From Vitellaria paradoxa (Eukaryota; Streptophyta; Magnoliopsida; Ericales; Sapotaceae): a DNA stretch of 64,000 nucleotides. Positions 46,200-58,000 of the stretch are shown piece after piece (positions within the stretch are counted from its first letter, which is position 1; every line of letters begins with the position of its first letter). Location: assembly GCA_019916065.1 (NCBI GenBank), contig CM034240.1, positions 45,148,026 through 45,212,025 on the forward strand. Direction: 5' to 3'. A program made the translations under genes and the position numbers. A model generated the notes under the pieces. That model ran no database searches. It was given only the letters and a program-made list of their open reading frames with translations, and was not told the origin of the DNA.

Positions 46200-48069
46200 T
46201 CAGAAATCACGTGGGTCAACAAAAATAACCGACGAGGATGGTTGAGATTTAGTCCAATCGGACGGTCCACAGCCTTCGTGATCGTCTCCTCCGGCCTGCT
46301 CCGCGGCTGTAAGCTTCTTTATGCACCACAGGTCTTCAGACCACGAAAACCTCCTCCAATGTGGGATTGCCTCTCTGACTGGGTCCCTCTGGCCCACCTC
46401 GGCCACCACGGCCCCACATCCATCATCATCTCTAGCCACGTTATGGGCGAAGGCACATAGAGACTTCATGAGGCGCGAAGCACCCTTTCCTTCCATGTGA
46501 AGTCCGTACAAGAAATAAACACCAAACTGCCGAAAAACATTAGGGATGGAGGGTACACGCAACCAAGGCATCAAATTATCCAACACCCTGCTCCCTACAC
46601 AACATGCGTATTTTAGCATCGACACCCCCTTCACTTGCAGCTTGAAAACTTCCTTAGTATTCCACACACTCAGCATGGCAAAACTAGGAGGCAAAATACC
46701 AATTTTGGGGTCCCATTTGGGGAGGGACTTGTTGGGCATGGCCATGAAAGTGCCCAAATTGAGCTTGTTGCTCAAAATTTGATCAATGTCCTTGGGGAAG
46801 AACTCCGAGTTGGCAAAGACTCGGCGATGAATCGACTCGGCGAGTTGTGGTGGGACTCGGACAATGGCAATGCCCGAGCCCAATGGCTTGTAGTGGGCAT
46901 GAACAGGGTGCACCAGCAATGTGGGGTTCCGAAACTTGTGGTACTTGAATTTTATCGTAAATAAGTTTATGGAAGGCAAATTGCTGCAGTCTGTGGCCAT
47001 GTATGCATAATTTGCTCCATTTGCTTTGCACCACTCTTCCAAATGCTGAACCAGTTTTGTGCCAATGCTGAGCCGCCTGCATCCAAAATGATTGTATATA
47101 TGAGCTTATATGTGTGTATATATATTTTTTAATTTATATAATCAGTGATGAGGATGTACGTACAAATGTTAGAAGTTGTTTTGCAATCTTCTAAAAGTTT
47201 GCAGAGTCTTGCAAAAGGTCAAGAACATGCTAAAATTAATTAAGTTTTATCTTGAAATCTCTCTTATGATTCAAAATCGTAGTGTAGCGTGTATTTTTCC
47301 CTTGTTCCCTAGAGAAATAGGTAAAGAAATTTTCATTCAAGATTTAATAGTTTGGTTCATTCTCATCCTTGGTAATGTTCATCTTGTTGCAATAGAAATT
47401 AACAAAAACAAATAAGTTTTAACTAATGTAGTAAAAATACCAATTATTGTTTCAAATCTTTTCACATGGTAAATATTTCTCAAAACATAGAGTGTGGATC
47501 AAATTCATCATGTTTGAATTGAAATTAAGATACTGATGCAAGTTCTCCCTTTTTCAGCTCGTATAAATTGGGGATTTTGATGTAATCTTTTGGAGAAGCA
47601 CCCAAAATACTTCTTTCTACTACACCAAAAATACTAGCAAAATCTTGGGCTAATCTATTATTAATAAGCTTTTTGTTGCGCCAACAGTAAATTGACTCGT
47701 ATATCCCAAGTTTTTAAAAAATAAAAGATAATATTATAAATAAATTGCATCTTAATTTATACTTTACGTGATTTGATAAATATGTCTAGTTGCAAAATGA
47801 GTTATCTATTTATGTTTAAAACTTCTAGTAAATGCATAGCTATAGTTGAGCACTTGCCAGGAAAAGTGATTAATTAAAGTGGGTTTTATTAGTACAAGTA
47901 GATGGGGGGAACATTTCGATAGAATATGACGATTAGATTGGATAATGATTTGAAATTGGATCAAATAATGCATTTATTAAGATAATAATAGTGTACGGAA
48001 TATGTTCCACTTGTGAAAATATTAGTCATGTAAAATTGTAAGGAACCCCAATGCACAGTGTCTGTGTAC

Positions 48070-48103
<34 letters not shown>

Positions 48104-48726
48104 ACATCCATAGAAACGCTAAAAGATTAAGGTCATCTGTCCTGTTGCATGCACGGTTGGAATCTCTTAATGGGGGCATTTTCTGAACCCTTTCGTTGTG
48201 AAGATTTATATATGCTGAGACTAATGGCATCTATATATGCGTAGAGATGATGGTGATGATGAAGAAGTCATAAATTATGTAGTTGGGTCAAGATTAAGGT
48301 CAACTACATACACAATCTAATATATACCACACAAGTAAAGAAAAAGCATTAAAAATGGTGGAATTGACCGGTTGATAAATATAGGATCCATGTATATATA
48401 TACATATGTTTGGGTTTGTAAATATACCATCATAAATATCTAGATAAATTCTGTAAAAATGTGTGCACCATTGATGGTGAATGAAGGATTTGTACGTGTC
48501 CTCTCCTTTCCAGGATACTAGGAACAATATATACTCTTTTATGATAGAATCAAATCTTCATTTTTGTGGAGCTTTCTGATCAGTGGTATTAGAAACCAAG
48601 AGAGCACATGCATGCATCTTAGACAAAGGCAGACCAAAGAAATTAAAGAGTGTCACATTATGTGGTCCTTTCCTTGGCCAGTATGTATGTTATGACACGG
48701 TACGTGGTATGTATATTTATGTACAG

Positions 48727-48769
<43 letters not shown>

Positions 48770-49573
48770 AATACCTGTGTGCGGGTGAAACCCTTAGTCC
48801 CAGAATATAAGCCATCTTTTCATAGCTGGGAACTTCACCGGAAGCTTTCCTCCCTGTAGTCACAGTTTTTACGCAACCCCTTATGACTCCAACAATTTCT
48901 CTCTCCTCTCCGTACTCTGCAACCTGTTTAAATAACACTTACTTGATTATATATATTTACATTTATATATAACATAAAGAAAAGACTAGTAATAATGTCG
49001 GAGTAACTATTATTAATGTCAAAGTATATTTAATACACTCTAAATATTTATTATTGTAATGCATTAATTATGTTCTAACATTAACAAAATATACGCTCGA
49101 TCATTATCACCACCCTTATAAAAATTCATGCAAAACTTGATTGGGATAATTTAAAAAATTTACGATTATTATTATTATTATTATGTAATACTGTTAAATA
49201 ATAATTTTTTATTTAATTTTATCTTCAATTATATTTTTATAGCACTATTACGATCATTACCGTTACGCCCATGCTTACTTGCTTTTAAAACGATTGCAAA
49301 ATGGATTAATGTTGGGATTGAAAATGAATTAGAATAATTATATAGTACCAGCATGACGTGTGAGGGGAAGTGTCGGACACGGCAAATGGGGTCTCCCATG
49401 AGGTCAGTGACTAGAGAAGGCTTTCCCCGCTGCCCAACCTCGCACAGCCTCTCCAACTCCTCCACCGCAGCCTTGTCTCTCTCTTCCTCGTACTCTCTCA
49501 CCACCACAGCCAACTTCTCCACCGCCACAAGCGGCGGAAGTGGAAAATTCTCCGCCGCTATTTTGGTTGACAT
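46200..49573 (-). CDS. HLS1: HOOKLESS1-like GNAT N-acetyltransferase, 3 exons, 416 aa
   Basis: Exons on the minus strand: 49573-49349, 48923-48775 and 47076-46200, joined in phases 0 and 2 to 417 codons including the stop. Arabidopsis HLS1 has about 403 residues. HLS1 acts in the nucleus and is needed for apical hook formation, linking ethylene, light and auxin responses. The N-terminal half is a GNAT fold: [10 protein letters not shown], then [20 protein letters not shown] and [13 protein letters not shown], then [13 protein letters not shown] at the acetyl-CoA loop. The plant-specific C-terminal half shows [64 protein letters not shown] and DLWCIKKL, ending VIFVDPRDF. The acetyl-CoA loop reads RRLSIG where relatives have RRxGIG. 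It could be one of the HLS1-like paralogues rather than HLS1 itself. Introns are 425 and 1,698 bp, all GT-AG. Confidence 0.88.
48727..48769. repeat. (AT)n(AG)n microsatellite at the HLS1-like exon 2 donor
   Basis: The repeat lies in intron 2 and ends 6 bp from the exon 2 boundary at 48775. On the transcribed strand the donor GTATTT is followed directly by a CT-rich then TA-rich tract. Confidence 0.95.
49349..49573 (-). CDS. HLS1: HLS1-like exon 1
   Basis: 75 codons from the ATG at 49573 to the GTACTA donor just after HVMLV begins. A 20-residue leader rich in Pro and Ala precedes the conserved [10 protein letters not shown] start of the GNAT fold. An internal Met is absent, so 49573 is the best start; it is preceded by CAACC in an unremarkable context. 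Confidence 0.85.
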
Positions 49574-49659
49574 GGTTGAGCAGAGACAGCAAGTGAACCG
49601 GAATTAATATCTTCAAGGTTGTAGTAATTGTGTTATGGTGTGCTCCAACCTCTCTCTCT

Positions 49660-49682
49660 CTCCCGCTATATATAAGCAATGG
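49660..49682 (-). promoter_or_regulatory. Candidate TATA box for the HLS1-like gene
   Basis: The minus strand reads GCTTATATATAGCGGGAGAG at about 49679-49660, roughly 95 bp upstream of the start codon, followed by a GA-rich tract typical of plant 5' UTRs. It is the only TATA-like motif at a sensible distance. Confidence 0.55.
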
Positions 49683-50114
49683 AGCTGATGACGTGGCACG
49701 AACCCACCAGTTTTTAGTGGGGATATAAGATATTGCCTCTCTCCATGTCTATCCATATGGCCATAACCATATGATATGCATACTTTTTTTTTTTTTTTTC
49801 AATTAGGCTATGATTGATCAGAGAGAGTGTTCCAATTATTGCTAATCGTGTTTTATCCACCTTGTGATTGTCATCAGACGGTACTAACGATGATGGCAGC
49901 GGCCACGATTGTATATGTAGCCGGGACACAACAAGAGAACACTAGGATTACGATTAATTGGAGGGGATTAGGTAATGGCAGGTGAGTAGCATTATATAAT
50001 AATATATGGGATTAATTTTTTTTTTATGTTAGAGTATTTTTTTTAATATTTGGTTTGTTAGATATAAAATGAGATAAAAGATGTGAAGTAACATAAAATA
50101 ATTTTAGACATTTA

Positions 50115-50437
50115 GGTGGCATTTGGTTTGTATATTTTATTTTTTGTTTTTTATTTTATGTTTTATGTGTTTTATATTTTTAAAATTAAAAAAAAAAAAA
50201 GAAAATGTATTTGGTTTAATATCTTCTTTTTTTTATATTTTTAGATTTTTCTTATTTTGAGTTAAAAACGCTCAAAATGACTTTTTGTCATTTCGCATTT
50301 CATGTGTAAGTTCAATTTTTTTTTTAAATAAATTTTGAAAATAGAAGTAATCAAATATGTTTTGAACTGTTTTTTTTTTTTATTATCAAAAATTTTAAAT
50401 AAAAAATGAGATTAAGACAAATATACTAAATGACACA
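50115..50437. mobile_element. Tourist-like MITE, 323 bp
   Basis: Left end GGTGGCATTTGGTTTG; right end, reverse-complemented, TGTGTCATTTAGTATA. TTA is on both sides (50112-50114, 50438-50440). The ends match those of the MITEs at 33812-34145 and 61215-61337, so these are one family. Confidence 0.75.
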
Positions 50438-50960
50438 TTAAATTTTGACCAGAATGAAATTCAAAAATAAGGTATTTCTATATCCCTTTTTAGGGATTAA
50501 CAATATGAAAGGATTGCTTCATCCTCTTCATTTTTGTTGCTGTCAAACACAAAATGTGCAAGCTTCACTTATAAGCCGATTGCAAAACCAATTACTTCCC
50601 TCAGTCTGCGAGCAAACACAGCCTAAGAGGTTATGACCCTCTCAACAATTAATGTTGTCGTAATTATTACATATTTCGTAATTAAAAATTTTCAAATATT
50701 AATCAATATATGGCTTATCATTTGTTAAAAAAAAATAAATACAAGTATTAATTTTTCTTTTTAAATCATTAATTACTGCAATTTCGTAAGTATTTTGACT
50801 TTTCTATCTGATAAATTTTAGCATGTCCATGTATGTGTGTGTGTATATATATATATAACCACTATATTGTATATGTTCGATAATTTAGGCAAGGCTGCTG
50901 AATCAGTTGTTTGAAAACCAATTCCGAGTGATAAACAAAGCATGGTTTGATCAATTATTG

Positions 50961-50963
<3 letters not shown>

Positions 50964-50999
<36 letters not shown>
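50964..50999. repeat. (GA)n microsatellite
   Basis: About 18 GA units in the intergenic region upstream of the HLS1-like gene. Confidence 0.95.
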
Positions 51000-51004
<5 letters not shown>

Positions 51005-54000
51005 ATTGATACCTAACGCCGTGGTTTTTGGTGAACATGTGGATATGATCATATGAGAGAGCCTGACATCACTAACATGGCATGATCACCTTTTAGCATG
51101 CCTGTGTACATCGAACAATTACATAAGTTTATTGACTCAATCTATATATAAATATATATATATACACACACACACACACTCAACTAATGAAAATTAAACA
51201 CATAAAATAGTATAATTTATATTTATATATATGATATATGTTTAATTTTTATTAGCATTATGTTTATATATACGGTATATGTTTAATTTTTATTAGCTCA
51301 AGATAAACGAATTTGATCCATAGAATAACAACTCTGTGTTATATTGTCAACAAATAATATCATAATGATATATATGATGACATGCATGGATACAGACTTA
51401 TCATTTTTAAAGAATAATATATTAAAAATTTCTTTTATTACATACATATAATAAATTACCATTAAATCATTTTAGTCTTATTTTCTAATTGTTTGTTAAA
51501 TTTTTTTGGAAGAACAATTTTTTTTCATAAAAGCATGGACGATATATAAAAAGAAAAATGATTTTCCTAGAGTAGTCATTATTATTGTAATGAGAGAGAG
51601 AGAGAGACTTGTAATATTATTTCTAGTAGGAGGGTAACTTCATAAATATGGAATTTAAAGTAAACTGTGTTTTCTTTTTTTCTATACATTTTAGCTAAAG
51701 CCTCCATTCTCGTTCTCTTGTCGAAAGAATGCCATCCCAGAAAGGAGAGCACTAAGAGAAAATAAGAGAATATCAGAGTTTATATGTGAGAGCCGTCATT
51801 ATCAATCTCTTTAATTTGTCTTCAGTCATGCAAATATAGATAAATCATGAAGTTGACAAGATTACACTATCTAGCTAAGGATTCTAGAATCAAGACTAGT
51901 GGTGGGGGAGAAGGCACTTGGAAGCCAAGTTTTTCAAATTTAAAAAAAAAAAATTTTTTAAATTTTACAAATTGTTATTAACTTCTAGCCATTCTCTTTT
52001 TTTTATGCATTTATCTTAAAACTTTAAATTTTATATTCTAACATAAAATAATTTTAGAACGTGTTTGATGAAACCCGTTTGAACGATTTCTGTCGAATAA
52101 AATTTGTCTTCCAAATGTAAAAAAGTAACTGATATATTATACTTTTATAACCTTTCTTTTATTAATAAATTTTAACCATCCAAATACCTGGGTTATAGCT
52201 AGGTTTGGAGAGATCAAGGGATTATAAAAAAATTTGATTTGTCATTATATATCACCTTAAGAATTGATTGCGCATCTACTTGATTTTTTTGCAAACTCAA
52301 CAAATTCAACAAACTAGTTCAATTATTAAATTGCCTAAACTTAAACTAAGCAGTGGCTGGAAGATTAATTCGGGCTTGGTCGGTTTTACATAAATAATAT
52401 ATTCACTGGTTTGGGATATATTATGAAATCATATTTAGTATTTTTATTGAATAAAGCTAGTGATTTATTAGTATATATTTACATTTGATGTTATTTTTTA
52501 TTAGGAGTGTATATTAATGGTAATCTTAAGAATACGTAAGAGTTGATTTAGATGTTTTAGATGTTTGAGGTAATAAGTGACCTAACCATTTGATGAAACG
52601 CTTTGTTTGTAAAACATTTTTTTATTAAAAACTTTTCTTAATTTTAAAATTTTCTTGTCTTTTATTTACTTCAAATTAATCAAGTGTCTCTATAAATAGT
52701 TAACTTTTGTAAATTTTCATTTGTTTGTTATTAATAATTGTGGTAAATTCATGAAAATTGTGAAAGGATTATGGCACTATTTGGAGTTAAAAAAAAAAAA
52801 ACTCTACAAATCTATATAAACACGAATTAAGAGATGATAAAATTTAAATTTTTTACTCACTGTATAAAATACGAAATATTAATTTTTACAAATTTATACA
52901 ACTCAAAACACACCCTATATAAAAATTGGTTGATTAGACACCAATGGGGGACTAAGAATTGGCACAGAAATTAGCTTTTTTCACATGAGATAAAGTTGTC
53001 ATAATCAATAGTCACTAGTGTTGAGAAACCAAATGATACATTGCCTTAACATTAAAATTGAACTCTTTAATATTTATATCGTGTTATGATATAATGATTT
53101 GAAATCTTTTTCATGTCAAATGACAGTTTTGCCTCACATGACGGTTGTTGAAATAATATTAAATTTTTATTTCAACTCTTATATATTTATATATAAAAGC
53201 CTATAATGAAATGACGATGATGATGATGACGACGATAATGATATATATATATATATATATTATAGTAATAATCTGTACCTATAGCACTCTAAACAAAATT
53301 AATATTAAATTTCTTATATGATTGAAACTTTAAACAAAAAATTTAAATTAAAAAAATTATGATAATTTATGGGTTTTAATTTTTTTTCCAAAACTTTAGG
53401 TTTTAAAAATTACTACATGTGTTTTGATCTCTCTGTTTTCAATTAATTTTTGATAAGAATCATAAAAGAAAACACAATTTATGTTGCTTAATTTGGAAGG
53501 TTCAACTTCCTAAAAACTATAATTTGATGGAATTTAAGTTGAAAATTTTAATTTGCATATGATTTTCATTCTTAAAATATGATGAAATTTAAAATACTCG
53601 AGCTGTATTATGAGATAGATAGTAATAGGGTCCATTAAAATAAAAATTGAGCCAGAAATTAAAAATATAAAAATAATCTCAATTGTTGAATGAAAGAAAA
53701 AATAATTCTTATCTATTGGATCTTAGTTTGTATAATAGATATTTTGAAAAATTGGAGTTGTATTATATAACTATATGTGTATATAGCACCGCTATTATTT
53801 TAATAACCATCATGTAAAACAAAGATTACACTAATTAAATACACTAAATGCTACATTATTTGCTCCTCGTTCTGGCTGGAACAACCATTGGTGAAATCAC
53901 TTCCCTGTGAAATTATTTATAGCATTGTATGCACATATAAAAGAGTGGTGATGATGCAGGACGGGAACAGGTGGGGTTTGGAAAGTGGGGTTGTATATAT

Positions 54001-54194
54001 ATATATATATATATATCTTTTTTTTCATAGAAATTCTTTCTGAGTGACGCGTGCAATTCCTTGCTCTTGGAATTGTTTATCTCCGTTAAAAATGATGGAC
54101 ATGATGCAAGAGGAGACCCAAATGGAATTCCCATGTATCTGAGGTAAGTTTTAACTATTTTTGGAAGTTGTTCTTTGGATGATTATATGTATGA

Positions 54195-54396
54195 TGTTAA
54201 GTTTGGTATTATATATAGTTAGTATTATATTTAGAATCTTGTAATTTATGGATTCCTTATTATGTATCATACCATAATTAGGATTACTATCCATATCATA
54301 CTAGGATTAGGGTTATTGTCCCGCTTATATAAGGGACCTTGTATCTTGTATTCAATACACATCAATAAACAAGAATTCTTTTCTTTTCTTCTAACA
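54195..54396 (+). repeat. 5' LTR of the copia element
   Basis: 202 bp, TG...CA. It has a TATA-like CTTATATAAGGGAC at about 54326, followed by the TTGTATCTTGTATTCAATAC region where transcription would start and end. It differs from the 3' LTR only at CTTGTAATT against CTTATAATT. Confidence 0.97.
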
Positions 54397-54408
54397 TGGT
54401 ATCAGAGC
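54397..54408 (+). other. Primer-binding site of the copia element
   Basis: TGGTATCAGAGC immediately follows the 5' LTR and is complementary to the 3' end of initiator tRNA-Met. Confidence 0.95.
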
Positions 54409-54485
54409 CTTCGCTCTAATTCTTTTCATATTTTTTTTCAGCCATTATTTTCTAGAAAATTTTGGTATTTTTTTTTTTTTTTTTG

Positions 54486-54843
54486 CGTGATTTACAGACG
54501 TTCTTGTCTGTTTTGCTTCTATCATCCGTCTTCTTGCGGTTATTCAGAGATCTCCATATATCATCGGGTTGTTCTTTCAGAGACGAACCTAACACCATCA
54601 ACCAGAAGCCGAAACAAGACTCCACGCGCTCTCACGCGCCGCCTGAAGACTGCCTGAAGATTGCCCGTGATTTTCAGAAGTTCTTGTTTCTTTCGCTTCT
54701 GTTCTCCATCGTCTTGCAGTTATTCGAGGATATATATATATCATCGGGTCCCTCTCTCAGAGACGAACCTACCACCGTCAACCGGCCCCAAAACAAAGCC
54801 CGCACGCGCCCTCACGCGCCGCCTGAAGTCTGCGCGTGATCTC
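54486..54843 (+). repeat. Duplicated 180-bp segment in the copia leader
   Basis: CGTGATTTACAGA at 54486 and CGTGATTTTCAGA at 54666 open two diverged copies. Both contain CATCGGGT, CAGAGACGAACCTA and TCACGCGCCGCCTGAAG. A third start, CGTGATCTCACGCGCC, at 54835 is truncated. The segment is GC-richer than the surroundings and lies between the primer-binding site and the gag start. Confidence 0.85.
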
Positions 54844-55039
54844 ACGCGCCGCTGCCAGATCCAGACCGGTTCATCCCGAACCGGTTTCCGTTCGCCCTTT
54901 GGGCCGGTTCACTCATCTTCCGTCAGCTTTTCAGCCGGTTCAGACCGGTTCCTGACCTTTTTCGGCGTTCCGGACACACTGGTGATCTCCGTTTTGTCCC
55001 ATTCTTCTCTGTTTTTCATCTACTGTTTATTGTGCCCTT

Positions 55040-58000
55040 TTGAAAGCTACCTCTATGGACCGCTCCGACAACATTACGTCCCTTTCTGTCATTCTCGATG
55101 GGACCAATTATGTTTTGTGGGCCCAAGCCCTTTCTGGTTTTATCAAGGGCCGTCGTTTATGGCGTATTATCTCTGGTTCTCAGACAAAACCTATTCAGAA
55201 AGACAATGAGGATCAATCAGCCTTTGATGATCGTCTTGACGATTGGGAAAGCAAGAATTACCAGATTGTTACCTGGTTTCGTGCTACTACTGTTCCTTCC
55301 ATTAGTCTTCAATTCGGCCGCTTCCATGATGATGCTCAGTATCCTTCTCCGGCTAAGGCTATTTGGGATTTCTTAAAGGATCGTTATCAGACCACTGGTC
55401 ATGCCCATCAATATCAGCTACTTCAGAATCTTCACCGTATGCGTCAAGAGCCTGGGCAGTCCATCAATGACTTCCTCTCTCACATGTCCTCTGTTTGGGA
55501 TCAGCTTGCCTTATGTGAACCCACCTGGAAAGATTCTGAGGATGCTCAATTGTACATTGTCCACCGCAATCATCAACGACTGTTGCTCTTCCTTATGGCT
55601 CTTCATGACACCTTTGAGTCGGTTCGTGCCTCGTTGCTCCATCGCATGCCACTACCCACTCTTGAACATGCTATTTCAGAACTTTTGTCTGAAGAAACCC
55701 GTCTTGGCCTCAAAACCAAGGCGTTGGACTCAGTTCTTGCTACAACACCGTCCTCCGTTCCAGATGCCGCCCTTGTCATATCTCACACTCGCTCTTCTGG
55801 ATCATCAGCTTCTCACTCCTGCATCTACTGTCAAAACAGGGGTCTACCACATACTCATTCATTTGAGCACTGTCCAGTTCGTGAGTGTTTGACTTGTCAC
55901 AAAACAGCTCCTGGTCATTTTCAGCGTGACTGTCCCAAGGCTTCCTCCTCCAAGGCTCCTTTCAAAAGAGGATCTTCTAAGTCCTCAGCCAAATCTTCTG
56001 GCTCCCGTGCCACTGCTGCTGTTGCTTCAAACGGATCCTCATCTTCTGATCCATCATTTTCTATGACTGATGTGGAATCCATCATTCAGCAAGTTCTTGC
56101 CAAAACTGGTACATCTCCATCTACTGCTCTTTCCGTCATGCCAGGTAATTCCTCTTGGTATTTTGATTCAGGATGTTGCAATCATATGACTTCGGATTCT
56201 ACTATTTTTTCCTCCATTGCTCCATCATCTTCTATTCCCACCATTCATACTGCTGATGGTACCCATATGTCTGTTACTCATACTGGTCACATTTCTACAC
56301 CATCTATTTCTCTTTCTGATGTTTATCATATTCCCAATCTTACTTTAAATCTTGTGTCTATTGGTCAATTATGTGACCTGGGTCTCATCATTACTTTTTC
56401 TGCTTCTGGTTGTTTGGTGCAGGATCCACGGACGAAACAGGTTCTTGGGATCGGCCGTAAGCATGGACGTCTGTTTGAGATTGTTTACCTCCAGCTTTCA
56501 CTACCTTCTACTGCTTCCGCTGCTGCTTCTGCTTCCCCAGCCTCTACTTTTAATCTTTGGCATTGTCGTTTGGGTCACGTGTCTTTTAGTCGTTTGAAAA
56601 CCTTAATTTCTAGTGGTCAATTGGGTCATGTGGTTTCTGAGAAAACTGATTGTTTATCATGTCAAACTGTTAAACAACATGCTTTACCTTTTAATAATAG
56701 CAATTCTGTTTCTCTTGCACCTTTTGATCTTGTTCACTCGGATATTTGGGGGCCTTCACCCACTCCCACTATGGGCGGCTCTCGCTATTTTGTTATTTTT
56801 GTGGATGATTTTACCCGTTATACTTGGTTGTACCTTTTGACTAAACGTTCTGAACTTAAACAAATATACTATGATTTCTCAGCAATGGTGAAAAACCAAT
56901 TTTCTAGTACAATCAAAGTTTTTCGATCTGATAATGCTATGGAATATCTTGACTCTGAGGTTCTATCTGCTCTCCGTTCTCAGGGGACCCTATCTCATCT
57001 TTCTTGTCCTGGGACATCTCAGCAGAATGGTCGGGCTGAACGCAAACACCGTCATCTTCTTGATACAATTCGTGCCCTTCTTATTTCATCCTCTTGTCCA
57101 GAAAAATTTTGGGGGGAAGCTGCTCTTACTGCCGCCTATACCATTAATCGTGTTCCCACCTCTGTCCTTGGTAATACTACCCCTTTTGAACGCTTGTATG
57201 GATTTCCTCCTGATTATTCTCATCTTAGAGTGTTTGGTTCTGCTTGTTTTGTTCTTCTTCAACCTCATGAACGCACTAAACTTGAACCACGCTCTCGTCT
57301 CTGTTGCTTCCTGGGTTATGGTATTGAACATAAAGGGTATCGTTGTTGGGATCCCATTTCTCGGCGTCTTCGTGTCTCACGACATGTTGTCTTTTGGGAA
57401 CACAAGATGTTTTCCACTCTTTCTTCATTTCAACTTTCTCCCTCTTCCCACATTCCTCTTTTTACTGATGTTTCTACTGATTTGCATTCTGACATATTTG
57501 ATGCAGAAAGTCCACAGATTTCTCAGCCGCCACTGCTTACGTTTCATCCCGAGACACCTGGGCCTTCTGCTGGACCTGTGACCACTCCTGATGAGTATTC
57601 TCCTCCCTCTCCTATTGACAATTCTCCTCCTTCAGAACGTCCTAAACGGGTAACACAGCCCTTTGTTCGTCTTCGTGATTATATTGTTGATTCTGCTGCC
57701 TTTTCTACTCATGAACCTTCTTCCTACCATGAGGCTTGTACTAATCCTTTATGGCAGCACGCTATGGATGATGAGCTACAGGCTCTTGAGAAAACTCATA
57801 CTTGGGATGTGGTTCCTCTTCCTCCTGGGAAAACTGCTATCAGTTGCAAATGGATTTACAAAATCAAAACTCGTTCAGATGGTTCCATTGAGCGACACAA
57901 AGCTCGTCTTGTTGCTCGAGGTTTCACTCAGGAGTATGGCATTGACTATGAAGAAACTTTTGCTCCTGTTGCTAGGCTTACATCTGTTCGCAGCTTACTT

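Larger units (their letters stand above)
49930..54194. other. AT-rich intergenic region
   Basis: No protein-coding or RNA gene was recognised. It contains the MITE at 50115-50437, a GA microsatellite at 50964-50999, and TA/CA tracts at 51150-51180, 53240-53260 and 53996-54016. Open frames here are short and match nothing I know. Confidence 0.6.

Noticed and set aside
46546..46964. Plus-strand frames opposite HLS1-like exon 3
   Set aside because: Antisense shadows; the minus-strand protein matches a known family throughout.
54262..55209. Open frames in the copia LTR and leader as an extra gene
   Set aside because: They result from the duplicated leader, have no recognised domain and run into gag in another frame.
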